Of a DNA stretch of 62,926 bases, positions 17,353-24,614 are shown piece after piece. The DNA lies in contig SFVK01000009.1 of the NCBI GenBank assembly GCA_004561545.1, forward strand, positions 1-62,926. Direction: 5' to 3'. Position numbers and translations under genes: made by a program. This DNA comes from a bacterium. Lineage in GTDB: Bacteria > Bacillota > Clostridia > Oscillospirales > Ruminococcaceae. Under the pieces are notes generated by a model that was not told the DNA's origin, did not search any database, and saw only the letters and a program-made list of their open reading frames with translations. The number at the start of each line of letters is the position of its first letter. Within the stretch, counting starts at the first letter, position 1.

Positions 17353-18171
17353 TTACTCGGCGGCGGATTCCTGTTTGCTGAGCAGAATGCGGTCGTTGTC
17401 CAGACTGCGGCCCACATTTTTGGCGAACCGGTCCAGCAGGCCGTCCACCGTCATGGTGGCGCGCCCGGGGCCGCTCACATCCAGCACAATGCGGCCGCTG
17501 TCCATCATCAGAGTGCGGTTGCCCAGTTCCAGCGCGGCGTGCATATTGTGGGTGATCATCAGGCAGGTGATGTTGTTTTCGGCCACAATCTTTTTGGTGA
17601 GTTCCAGCACCTTCTCCGCCGTGGCGGGGTCGAGGGCGGCGGTGTGCTCATCCAGCAGCAGCAGTTTGGGGGTGACCAGCGTGGCCATGAGCAGTGTCAG
17701 TGCCTGGCGCTGCCCGCCCGAGAGCAGGCCCACCGGCTGTTTCATGCGGTCCTCCAGCCCCAGACCCAGCTGGGCCAGACGCTCGGTGAAGAGATCCCGG
17801 TCCGCTTTGGTGATGCGGGAAAAGGGCGAGGTATGGGTGGAGGCACGCAGAAAGGCGAGGGCAAGGTTTTCCTCAATGGTCATGTTGGGGGCGGTGCCCT
17901 TGAGGGGGTCCTGGAAAAGGCGGCCGATGGCCTTGGAGCGGCGGAAATCCGGCAGGAAGGTGATGTCGGCGCCGTCCAGTGTGATGGTGCCGGTATCGGG
18001 GACAAAGGCGCCCGCGATGGCGTTGAACAGGGTGGACTTGCCCGCGCCGTTGGAGCCCACAATGGTGGCAAAATCCCCCTGATTCAGGTGCAGATTGATG
18101 TCGGTGAGGGCTTTTTTCTCATTGACCGTTCCGGGGTTGAAGGTCATGCTCATATGGTTCAGCTCAAGCAT
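17353..18171 (-). CDS. ABC transporter ATP-binding protein (TrpZ-like)
   Basis: 272 residues. Walker A GSNGAGKST, signature LSGGQRQALTLLMA, Walker B LLLLDEHTAALDP and the H-loop MITHNMHAA are all present. It energises the importer with the permease and the binding lipoprotein encoded upstream. It overlaps the permease gene by eight bases. The family (PF04392-type binding protein plus branched-chain-type permease) and the upstream T-box with a UGG specifier suggest tryptophan as substrate. That is inference from context. Confidence 0.85.
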   Translation of the reverse strand: MLELNHMSMTFNPGTVNEKKALTDINLHLNQGDFATIVGSNGAGKSTLFNAIAGAFVPDTGTITLDGADITFLPDFRRSKAIGRLFQDPLKGTAPNMTIEENLALAFLRASTHTSPFSRITKADRDLFTERLAQLGLGLEDRMKQPVGLLSGGQRQALTLLMATLVTPKLLLLDEHTAALDPATAEKVLELTKKIVAENNITCLMITHNMHAALELGNRTLMMDSGRIVLDVSGPGRATMTVDGLLDRFAKNVGRSLDNDRILLSKQESAAE

Positions 18172-19084
18172 GGTCCCGCCCCCTTCCCTGCCGGGCCGCT
18201 GTGCGGCGGCGGTACATGGTCAGATTCTTTTTGAGGGAGGGCGCGGCGATGGCCAGCGCCACGATGATGGCGGAAATCAGCTTCAGGCACTCGCTGGGGA
18301 CGTTGGCCCGCAGCGCGATGGCAATGATAAAGCGGTAGATCACGCTGCCCGCCACCGCCGCCGCAGCCTTGATCCACATCCCGCCGCGGCCGAAGAGGGT
18401 CTCGCCGATGATGAGGGAGGCCAGACCGATGACCACCATGCCGGTGCCAAGGTTGATATCGGCGGATTTCTGGTACTGGGCCAGCACCGCGCCGGAGAGT
18501 GCCGTCATGGAATTGGAGATGCACAGCCCCACCGTGATGGTAAAGGCGGTGTTGATGGAGGAGGCGCGGACCATGTCGGGGTTGTCGCCGGTGGCACGGA
18601 TGGAAAGGCCCAGCCGGGTGCCCAAAAAGGCGATGAGCGCGGCGCAGACCACAAGGGTAATGCCTGCGGCAAGGATCAGCTTATAGGGAGCGCCGTCCCC
18701 CAGCGCCGCTTTGGCGGCGGTAAAAACGGTGGGGGTTTTCAGCATGGGCACGTTGGAGGAGAAGCCCATCACCGCCAGGTTCACCGTATAGAGCCCCGTG
18801 TTGGTGATGATGCCCGCCAGGATGGAGGGCACCCCCATGCGGGTTTGCAGAAACGCCGTGACAAAACCCGCACAGGCGCCGGCCAGCATGGCCAGAACCA
18901 GCCCCAGAACGGGATGCCCGGCCACCGCCGCCGTGGCGGAGACGGCGCAGCCCAGGGTGAAAGCGCCGTCGGTGGTCATATCGGCTATATTGAGAACGCG
19001 GAAGCTCAGGAACAGGGCCATGGCCACCAGGGCGTAAATGAACCCCAGTTCCAGCGCGCTCTGGACGATCGCAACGGTGAACAT
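18164..19084 (-). CDS. ABC transporter permease (TrpY-like, branched-chain amino-acid type)
   Basis: 306 residues with about eight to nine hydrophobic segments. It contains the LIV-permease-like segment GLSIRATGDNPDMVRA, similar to the cytoplasmic coupling loop of this class. The ATG at 19084 is preferred over an upstream in-frame TTG because AGGAG is well spaced from it. It is followed by a basic C-terminal tail and overlaps the ATPase gene. It forms the membrane channel of the probable tryptophan importer. Confidence 0.83.
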   Translation of the reverse strand: MFTVAIVQSALELGFIYALVAMALFLSFRVLNIADMTTDGAFTLGCAVSATAAVAGHPVLGLVLAMLAGACAGFVTAFLQTRMGVPSILAGIITNTGLYTVNLAVMGFSSNVPMLKTPTVFTAAKAALGDGAPYKLILAAGITLVVCAALIAFLGTRLGLSIRATGDNPDMVRASSINTAFTITVGLCISNSMTALSGAVLAQYQKSADINLGTGMVVIGLASLIIGETLFGRGGMWIKAAAAVAGSVIYRFIIAIALRANVPSECLKLISAIIVALAIAAPSLKKNLTMYRRRTAARQGRGRDHA

Positions 19085-19120
19085 ACAGCTCAAAGCTCCT
19101 TTACAGACGGGATGCAGCGG

Positions 19121-20164
19121 TTACTGGGCGGTGGTCACTTCCACCACGGTGTTGGCCATCTCCCGGAAGGCGGCGTAATCCACGTCCAGGGCGGCGGCGG
19201 TCTCGGTGTTGACGGTGATGATGCCGCCGTCCATCACATGATACTCGGGGAAGGAACCGGTTTCCAGCACGTCAAGCACCAGGTCGGCGGTATAGGTACC
19301 CAGCTCGGTGTAGTTGACGCCGCAGGTGGCGAAGGCGCCGGCGGTCACAAAGCTGTCCGCGCCGGTGTAGAAGGGGATGCCGGCCTCGGTGAGGGTCTCG
19401 GAGACGGCGGCCGCAGCAGCCATGACCACGTTGTCGGTGGGGGTAAAGACGGCGTCCACCTGGCCCACCATGTTGGCGGCGGCGCTCATGATCTCGTCGT
19501 TGGTGTTGCCGGTGCCCTCAATGTAGGCGATGCCCTTGTCATCCAGGTAGGCTTTGGCCTCGGCGATGGGGGTGGCGGAGTTGGCTTCGGAGTTGGAATA
19601 AAGCAGACCGACGGTCTTGACGTCGGGGTTGACGGTGAGCATCATGTCCAGAATGAAGGGGGTGTTCAGTGCGTCGGAGGTGCCGGTCACATAGTCCAGG
19701 CCGGTGAGGTCGGCGGCCTCGGGGTCGCTGATGGCGGCATAGATCACGGGGATTTTGTCATCGGCGCAGGCGTTGGCCATGCACTGGGCGGCCAGCGTGG
19801 CGATGGGCACCACGGCATCGTAGCCGTCGGACACCACCTGGGTGCCGATCTGGTTGAGGGTGGTGGCATCGTTCTGGCCGTTGAATTCCTTGTATTCGAT
19901 GGCAATGCCCTTCTCGGCCGCCTTGGCGTCCAGTTCGGCCTCGACGGCGGTGCGGATCTCATCCAGGCTGGCGTGGTCCAGCTGCTGGACAATGGCAATC
20001 TTGTAGGAGGTGGTCTCGCCGTCTGTCACGACAAGATTTGTAGCGCTGTCGGCGCCGCCGATGACGGCTTCCGAGGAGGGCGCGGCGGAGGAGGCGGTGG
20101 AACCGCAGGCGGCAAGGCTGCACAGCATGGCGGCGGCGGACAGAACGGCAACAAACTTTTTCAT
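19121..20164 (-). CDS. ABC substrate-binding lipoprotein (TrpX-like, PF04392 type)
   Basis: 347 residues. A lipoprotein signal peptide ends in LCSLAACG, with Cys20 as the lipidated residue, followed by a Ser/Ala-rich tether. The body matches ABC_sub_bind proteins: YKIAIVQQLDHASLDEI at the start, then NGQNDATTLNQIGTQ, PVIYAAISDPEAADL and VDAVFTPTDN. This family is linked to TrpXYZ tryptophan uptake. The start follows AAAGGGAAG. Transcription is under the T-box at 20289-20566. Confidence 0.86.
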   Translation of the reverse strand: MKKFVAVLSAAAMLCSLAACGSTASSAAPSSEAVIGGADSATNLVVTDGETTSYKIAIVQQLDHASLDEIRTAVEAELDAKAAEKGIAIEYKEFNGQNDATTLNQIGTQVVSDGYDAVVPIATLAAQCMANACADDKIPVIYAAISDPEAADLTGLDYVTGTSDALNTPFILDMMLTVNPDVKTVGLLYSNSEANSATPIAEAKAYLDDKGIAYIEGTGNTNDEIMSAAANMVGQVDAVFTPTDNVVMAAAAAVSETLTEAGIPFYTGADSFVTAGAFATCGVNYTELGTYTADLVLDVLETGSFPEYHVMDGGIITVNTETAAALDVDYAAFREMANTVVEVTTAQ

Positions 20165-20212
20165 GGTGATCTTCCCTTTCTTTATTACAATTTGTATTTT
20201 TGTGGTGAGTCA

Positions 20213-20260
20213 TTACAAATTGCAGCGTTGCCATCGCTCTTTCAGGACAATCGGTCTCAT
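20213..20260 (-). CDS. Possible 15-codon upstream ORF between T-box terminator and trpX
   Basis: ATG at 20260 with GAGGG seven bases upstream, ending at TAA 20213-20215. It encodes 15 residues with one Trp (KERWQRC). A 9-bp inverted repeat (20188-20196 with 20214-20222) follows and touches its stop codon. It could be chance or a second control step. No homologue is known to me. Confidence 0.25.
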   Translation of the reverse strand: MRPIVLKERWQRCNL

Positions 20261-20288
20261 AAGGTTCCCTCTTTCCCTGTGCGCGGGG

Positions 20289-20333
20289 AAAACAAAACTG
20301 CCCCTGCACAGAACAAACTCTGTGCAAGGGCAG
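20289..20333 (-). terminator. T-box-controlled terminator
   Basis: Inverted repeat (20298-20311 with about 20320-20333) followed on the minus strand by TTTTGTTTT. Confidence 0.88.
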
Positions 20334-20566
20334 ATCAATCAAAATCTGTGGTGCCACCTTGCTTGCCGCCAAACAGCGGCCACTCTGCGGGGGAACCAGC
20401 ATTCCCCTGCCCTGTAACGGAGGCTTCCGTCAGCGGATACTGGGAGCTGTGCCCCGTTCCCCGTGCCCTCAGCGAACCATTGTACCGCTCCGCTTCCCGC
20501 CCCGTTCCCAGCATCGGGGGCTCTCTGTGCGTGCGCCTGCGGTTTTACTTTTGCTTCATAGGTTTA
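20289..20566 (-). promoter_or_regulatory. T-box riboswitch, probable tRNA-Trp specificity
   Basis: Minus strand: the leader starts about seven bases after the -10 box. It contains AGAGAG followed by the conserved distal hairpin pattern (CCCC-GATGCTGGGAAC-GGGG). A specifier-like TGG lies at 20477-20479 in ACAATGGTTCGCTGAG. The T-box sequence AAGGTGGCACCACAG lies at 20346-20360. The bulge UGGC would pair with a tRNA ending GCCA, which fits tRNA-Trp (discriminator G). The overlapping terminator is at 20289-20333. T-box identity is strong; the specifier reading is inference. Confidence 0.82.
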
Positions 20567-20571
20567 AAGTA

Positions 20572-20600
20572 TTTATATCACAAAGCGTCCGGGTTGTCAA
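20572..20600 (-). promoter_or_regulatory. Sigma-A promoter of the T-box/TrpXYZ-type operon
   Basis: Minus strand: -35 TTGACA (20595-20600), 17-bp spacer, -10 TATAAA (20572-20577). Confidence 0.88.
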
Positions 20601-20628
20601 CGGGGAAAATGAAAAAATCTTCAAACTC

Positions 20629-21966
20629 TTATTCCCCGCCGGGGCTGTCTGCGGCAGACGGTTCCCGGGGTTCGGGGCCGGGCTGTGCCGTGGCGGCGGG
20701 CTGCGGTTCCTCCTGCCCGTAAAGCACCGCGTCCTCCTCAATCTCCGGCTCGGGGGTGGGGGTGGCAAACCAGTCCCGGGTGGCGTCCCGGCCATAGAGG
20801 AACTGGTGGATCAGGCGGATGTTCTCGCTCCAGTCGGGGTCGTACATCTGGCGGTTGTCCATCCCGATGCGGCTCCCGTAGGTTCCCTGCACCGGAACCG
20901 ACATCTGTTGGGCGGTGGCGCCCAGAAATCCCGGAATCTGGAGCATGAGGGCGGCAATCTCGGATTTGGTGAAATTGGTCTGCACCAGCGGCAGCACGGT
21001 GTTCAGCAGGTCGTTGAGCTCGGCGACGGATGCGTGCTGGACCTGGTCCAGCACCGCCTGAATGACAGTGCGCTGGCGCTGGATGCGGTGCCAGTCGTCA
21101 TCGATGGCCCGCAGGCGGGCATACTGGAGAGCCGTGTATCCGTCGAAATGGTTCAGACCCGGCTCCACCTTATTCACAATGAGCATCGAGTTGGAGGGCA
21201 CCTCCCAGTTGAGGGCCTTGGCCTCCTGCTCGGTCAGGCGGATGTCAACACCGCCCACGGCGTCCACAATCTGGACAAAGGAGTTGAAATTGAACCGCAC
21301 ATAGTGGTCCACCTGGACATTGAAGCAGTCCTCCACGGTGTCCATGGTGAGCTTTGCGCCGCCGTAGCGGAAGGTGTGGGTGATCCAGTCGTACTGGTCC
21401 TCGTACCCCTCCAACAGGATAGGCACGCCGGTGGCCCGCTCGATGGAGATCAGCTTGATGGTGTTCTGCTCGATGTTGAGGGAGCACAGAATCAGGCTGT
21501 CGGCGCGGGCGTTCTCGCTGAATTCGGTGGTGGCGCGGGTGCCATCCAGCTGGTTGAGGTGGGTGAAGGCGTCCCAGTCGTTCACCGCCTCGGTGCGCTC
21601 GTCGGTGCTGATGAGCAGGATGTTGAGCACATTGTCATCGGCAAAGGGGCTCCCCTCCGGCATGACCATTTCTTCCTCATTGTGGGCCAGGCCGGTGGTG
21701 TCCAGATCCTGGTCCTCCCCGGCGTCAATGGTCCCCATCTCCTCCACGGTGCCGTCACTGTAATGGATCAGGTCCAGCTTGCCGTTCACATAGGCTGCGG
21801 CCAGCGCAACCAGCGCCGCAAGGGCAATCACAAAAACCAGAAGCAGTTTTTGCCACAGCGGGCGGCGCTTTTTGGGCGCGGCAGCAGGGGCATCCGGCGC
21901 CGTGACCGGGGATTCCGGCGCAGTGGGGGGCATCTGTCCGGGGGTATTGTTTTGCTGTTCCATCAT
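20629..21966 (-). CDS. LytR-CpsA-Psr (LCP) family cell-wall ligase
   Basis: 445 residues. LCP proteins attach anionic polymers to peptidoglycan outside the membrane. A Pro/Ala-rich cytoplasmic head (1-36) and one membrane segment (41-60) precede the LCP domain. Visible motifs: NILLISTDER, ENARADSLILCSLN, KLISIERATGVPI, YGGAKLTMDTVE, VGGVDIRL, GYTALQYARLRAIDDDWHRIQRQ with the conserved arginines. The tail is Pro/Glu-rich. The start at the first of two ATGs (21966) is chosen. It lies four bases after the stop of the polytopic membrane gene, so the two form an operon. Confidence 0.9.
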   Translation of the reverse strand: MMEQQNNTPGQMPPTAPESPVTAPDAPAAAPKKRRPLWQKLLLVFVIALAALVALAAAYVNGKLDLIHYSDGTVEEMGTIDAGEDQDLDTTGLAHNEEEMVMPEGSPFADDNVLNILLISTDERTEAVNDWDAFTHLNQLDGTRATTEFSENARADSLILCSLNIEQNTIKLISIERATGVPILLEGYEDQYDWITHTFRYGGAKLTMDTVEDCFNVQVDHYVRFNFNSFVQIVDAVGGVDIRLTEQEAKALNWEVPSNSMLIVNKVEPGLNHFDGYTALQYARLRAIDDDWHRIQRQRTVIQAVLDQVQHASVAELNDLLNTVLPLVQTNFTKSEIAALMLQIPGFLGATAQQMSVPVQGTYGSRIGMDNRQMYDPDWSENIRLIHQFLYGRDATRDWFATPTPEPEIEEDAVLYGQEEPQPAATAQPGPEPREPSAADSPGGE

Positions 21967-21970
21967 TTTA

Positions 21971-23311
21971 TCACTCTGATTTCTTGTGCAGGCGCCGCCA
22001 GCCGGCGCGGAGCCCGCAGGAATAATAGACAAAGGCCAGTCCGGCGAAGACCGTCACGCCCAGCGCCCGCCAGGTAAACCAGCCGTGCTGGATGGAGTGG
22101 GTGCGCAGCAGCGCCAGCCAGGCGGGCGCCATGAGGGCGGTCAGCCCAAGGGGCAGGGCGCGCAGAAGGGCATCCCGGCTGCGGATGCACAGGCAGAACG
22201 CCGCGACACAGAGCACCGCCAGCACCACACAGTGCCAGAAAAGGCCGTGGGAATGGAGGATGTCATAGACAAAGCGAAAAATGTTGCTCCAGGTCAGTTC
22301 CATCCCCCGCCAGGTGTCGGCAGTGGTGCGGACCCCGGCCTGACGGATGGCATCGCCGATGACATCCTGCCCCGTGACGAGGGTGGCCAGCACCCATTTG
22401 GAAGCCCAGCACAGCGCGTAGCCCACACCCCAGCACAGGCTGCCGCCGATGACCGGCAGACACTGCTTTGGCCCCGAACAGATGCGCTGGGGCAAACAGC
22501 ACAGCCAGACCGCCACCGGCAGCCCCAGCGTGAGGATGGGGGTAACCAGCAGATCACAGAACGCGGTGCAGGTGCCCAGCACCACCAGCGCCACACTGAG
22601 CTGACCGGCCTTGCGGGGCTTGGCCAACACCCAGAGACAGCCGGCACAGGCGATGCAGAAGGTGGTAAAAAACTGCACCTGGCGCGGCACAAAAAAGACC
22701 GACACCGCCAGCTGACTGACGGCAAACCATACCGTCGGGCGGGTGCCGCAGCGCTTTTTCATCAGGACAAGCACGGCGGCCAGCAGGGCAAACAGCACCA
22801 GATACTGCACCACCCGCACCCCCGTGATGGGCATGATGCACAGCAGCGGCCGCAGCCAGATCAGGTATCCATGCCAGTATCGGGCATAGGAGAAGGGCGT
22901 CAGTTCCGGCGGGTTGGTGTTTTCCGCCCCGGTGGCAAGACCCAGACGCTGCTCACAGTAAAATTGCAGGTCATCGGCCATCGTCTCGTAGTTGTCCACA
23001 TTGTAGGTGGTGGCCGTCATGGCGGCGGTGAGCGGGTCCCGCTCCGACATGGCGGCGGCCTCAAAGAGCATCACGGTGTCGGTGTAGTTGTCCATCTGGA
23101 ACAGCTTGAAGCCGAAATATTCGGGGTACAGCCCTTCCCGCTGGATGGTAAAGGAGGATTGATAGACGTGGTTCAGCACCGGGTCCCCCGGCAGGGCGCA
23201 GGCCCCCAGCAGCAGCACAAAGAGCACTGCCAGCGTGACGGCAAAGGCCGCCAGCATTTGCAGCGCCGGTGCAAGAGGGTGCTTTGGCGTGGTGGATGTT
23301 GTTTGTTCCAT
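21971..23311 (-). CDS. Polytopic membrane protein of unknown function
   Basis: 446 residues with roughly nine to ten hydrophobic segments. The first lies at about 15-40. It is followed by an extracytoplasmic loop of about 100 residues (QREGLYPEYFGFKLFQMDNYTDTVMLFEAA). The overall plan, with a large loop after the first membrane helix, recalls GT-C glycosyltransferases or wall-polymer proteins, but I recognise no defining motif. The start at 23311 follows AAGGA; the longer frame adds six residues. It is co-transcribed with the LCP gene, which suggests an envelope role. Confidence 0.8.
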   Translation of the reverse strand: MEQTTSTTPKHPLAPALQMLAAFAVTLAVLFVLLLGACALPGDPVLNHVYQSSFTIQREGLYPEYFGFKLFQMDNYTDTVMLFEAAAMSERDPLTAAMTATTYNVDNYETMADDLQFYCEQRLGLATGAENTNPPELTPFSYARYWHGYLIWLRPLLCIMPITGVRVVQYLVLFALLAAVLVLMKKRCGTRPTVWFAVSQLAVSVFFVPRQVQFFTTFCIACAGCLWVLAKPRKAGQLSVALVVLGTCTAFCDLLVTPILTLGLPVAVWLCCLPQRICSGPKQCLPVIGGSLCWGVGYALCWASKWVLATLVTGQDVIGDAIRQAGVRTTADTWRGMELTWSNIFRFVYDILHSHGLFWHCVVLAVLCVAAFCLCIRSRDALLRALPLGLTALMAPAWLALLRTHSIQHGWFTWRALGVTVFAGLAFVYYSCGLRAGWRRLHKKSE

Positions 23312-23359
23312 CGGTTTCCTTCCCGTCAAATTGCAGAAAAATCGTGGTTCTTTTTGGGT

Positions 23360-23388
23360 ATTATACCTTAAATGACGGGACAGTTCAA
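23360..23388 (-). promoter_or_regulatory. Sigma-A promoter of the membrane protein-LCP operon
   Basis: Minus strand: -35 TTGAAC (23383-23388), 17-bp spacer, -10 TATAAT (23360-23365). Confidence 0.82.
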
Positions 23389-23407
23389 TAGCGGGAAGGA
23401 GTTTTTG

Positions 23408-24559
23408 CTAGGCCGCGTCGGTCTGGCGGGAAACCGAGAGCACAATGCCCATCTCGCCCAAAAGCATGAGCAGGCTGGTGCCGCCGGAGGAGAAAAACGG
23501 CAGGCTGATGCCGGTGTTGGGGATGGTATTGGTGACCACCGCGATGTTGAGCACCGCCTGCAGCACCACCTGCACCACAAACCCCACCACCAGCAGGGCG
23601 CCGAACTTATCCCGCGCACGCACAGCGATGCTCATGCCCCGCAGGAACAGCAGCAGAAAAAGCAGAATGACCAGCGCCGCGCCCACAAAGCCCAGTTCCT
23701 CGCAGAGGATGGAAAAGATAAAATCATTCTGGGGCTCCGGCACATAGAGGTATTTTTGGCGGCTGTTGCCCAGGCCCAGGCCCGTGGCCCCGCCCGATGC
23801 GATGGCGTAAAGGCTCTGGATGGTCTGGTGGCCCTCGCCCAGCGGGTCGGCAAAGGGGTCCCGCCAGGAGGAAAGCCGGTCCATGGCGTAGGGCACCAGG
23901 TCGGGCAGCAGAACCACCGCCGCGCCAATGGCCCCCGCCCCCGCCGCGCCGGCCAGGGCGAACCATTTGAGCCCGGTACCGCCCACAAACATGAGCACCG
24001 CGCCGATACCCAGAATGAGCAGCGTGCCCGAGAGATGGGGCTCCAGCAGCATGAGAACGGTCACCACGCCCAGGATGAGCATGAAGGGCAGCACCCCCGT
24101 GCCAAAGGTGCCCATGCGGTCGTGGTTGAGGGAGATGATATGGGAAAAGACCAGCACCACGGCGAATTTGGCGATCTCGCTGGGCTGGAGGGTGCCCAGG
24201 CCGGGCAGCACGATCCACCGCTTGCAGCCGTTATATTCCGGCATGAACAGCACAATGACCAGCAGCACCAGCGAGACCCCCAGAATGGGCCAGGCCAGCT
24301 TGTGCCAGATATGGTAATCCACCAGGCTGGCGGCATACATGGCCGCCACCCCCAGCGCCGCAAACAGCAGCTGGGGGCGGATGTAGGTGTAGGCGTCGCC
24401 GCGGCGGTAGAGCGCCACCGCATAGCCCGCCGAAAAGAGCATGATCAGCCCATAGCATAACAGCAGCAGAAGGATGATGAGAAACCCGAGGTCCAGCCCC
24501 GGCAGGGCCGCCAGCCGCTTTTTGAGCACGGCACGGCGGGAACCGATTTGTTCCGGCAT
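23408..24559 (-). CDS. SEDS peptidoglycan glycosyltransferase, FtsW/RodA/SpoVE family
   Basis: 383 residues with about ten membrane segments. Family landmarks: CKRWIVLPGLGTLQPSEIAKFAVVL, EPHLSGTLLILGIG, QTIQSLYAIASGG, QNDFIFSILCEELGFVG with the conserved Glu, and NTGISLPFFSSGGTSLL near the end. SEDS proteins polymerise lipid II together with a class B PBP. No PBP is adjacent, so FtsW versus RodA cannot be decided. Its ribosome site is inside the 3' arm of a strong hairpin (24566-24604). Confidence 0.92.
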   Translation of the reverse strand: MPEQIGSRRAVLKKRLAALPGLDLGFLIILLLLLCYGLIMLFSAGYAVALYRRGDAYTYIRPQLLFAALGVAAMYAASLVDYHIWHKLAWPILGVSLVLLVIVLFMPEYNGCKRWIVLPGLGTLQPSEIAKFAVVLVFSHIISLNHDRMGTFGTGVLPFMLILGVVTVLMLLEPHLSGTLLILGIGAVLMFVGGTGLKWFALAGAAGAGAIGAAVVLLPDLVPYAMDRLSSWRDPFADPLGEGHQTIQSLYAIASGGATGLGLGNSRQKYLYVPEPQNDFIFSILCEELGFVGAALVILLFLLLFLRGMSIAVRARDKFGALLVVGFVVQVVLQAVLNIAVVTNTIPNTGISLPFFSSGGTSLLMLLGEMGIVLSVSRQTDAA

Positions 24560-24565
24560 GACAAA

Positions 24566-24604
24566 GCCCCCTTCCCCTGCTTAGTATACGCAGAGAAAGG
24601 GGGC
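24566..24604 (-). terminator. 15-bp hairpin directly before ftsW-like start (terminator and/or SD sequester)
   Basis: On the minus-strand RNA, 24604-24590 pairs with 24580-24566 over 15 positions (G-U allowed) with a 9-nt loop, followed by TTTG and then the ATG. The Shine-Dalgarno candidate (AAGGGGG) lies in the 3' arm. Confidence 0.7.
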
Positions 24605-24614
24605 GTTAGTCCAC

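Noticed and set aside
18095..20722. 875-codon plus-strand ORF across the ABC operon and T-box
   Set aside because: Antisense to three well-identified genes and a T-box; low-complexity Gly/His/Asp composition.
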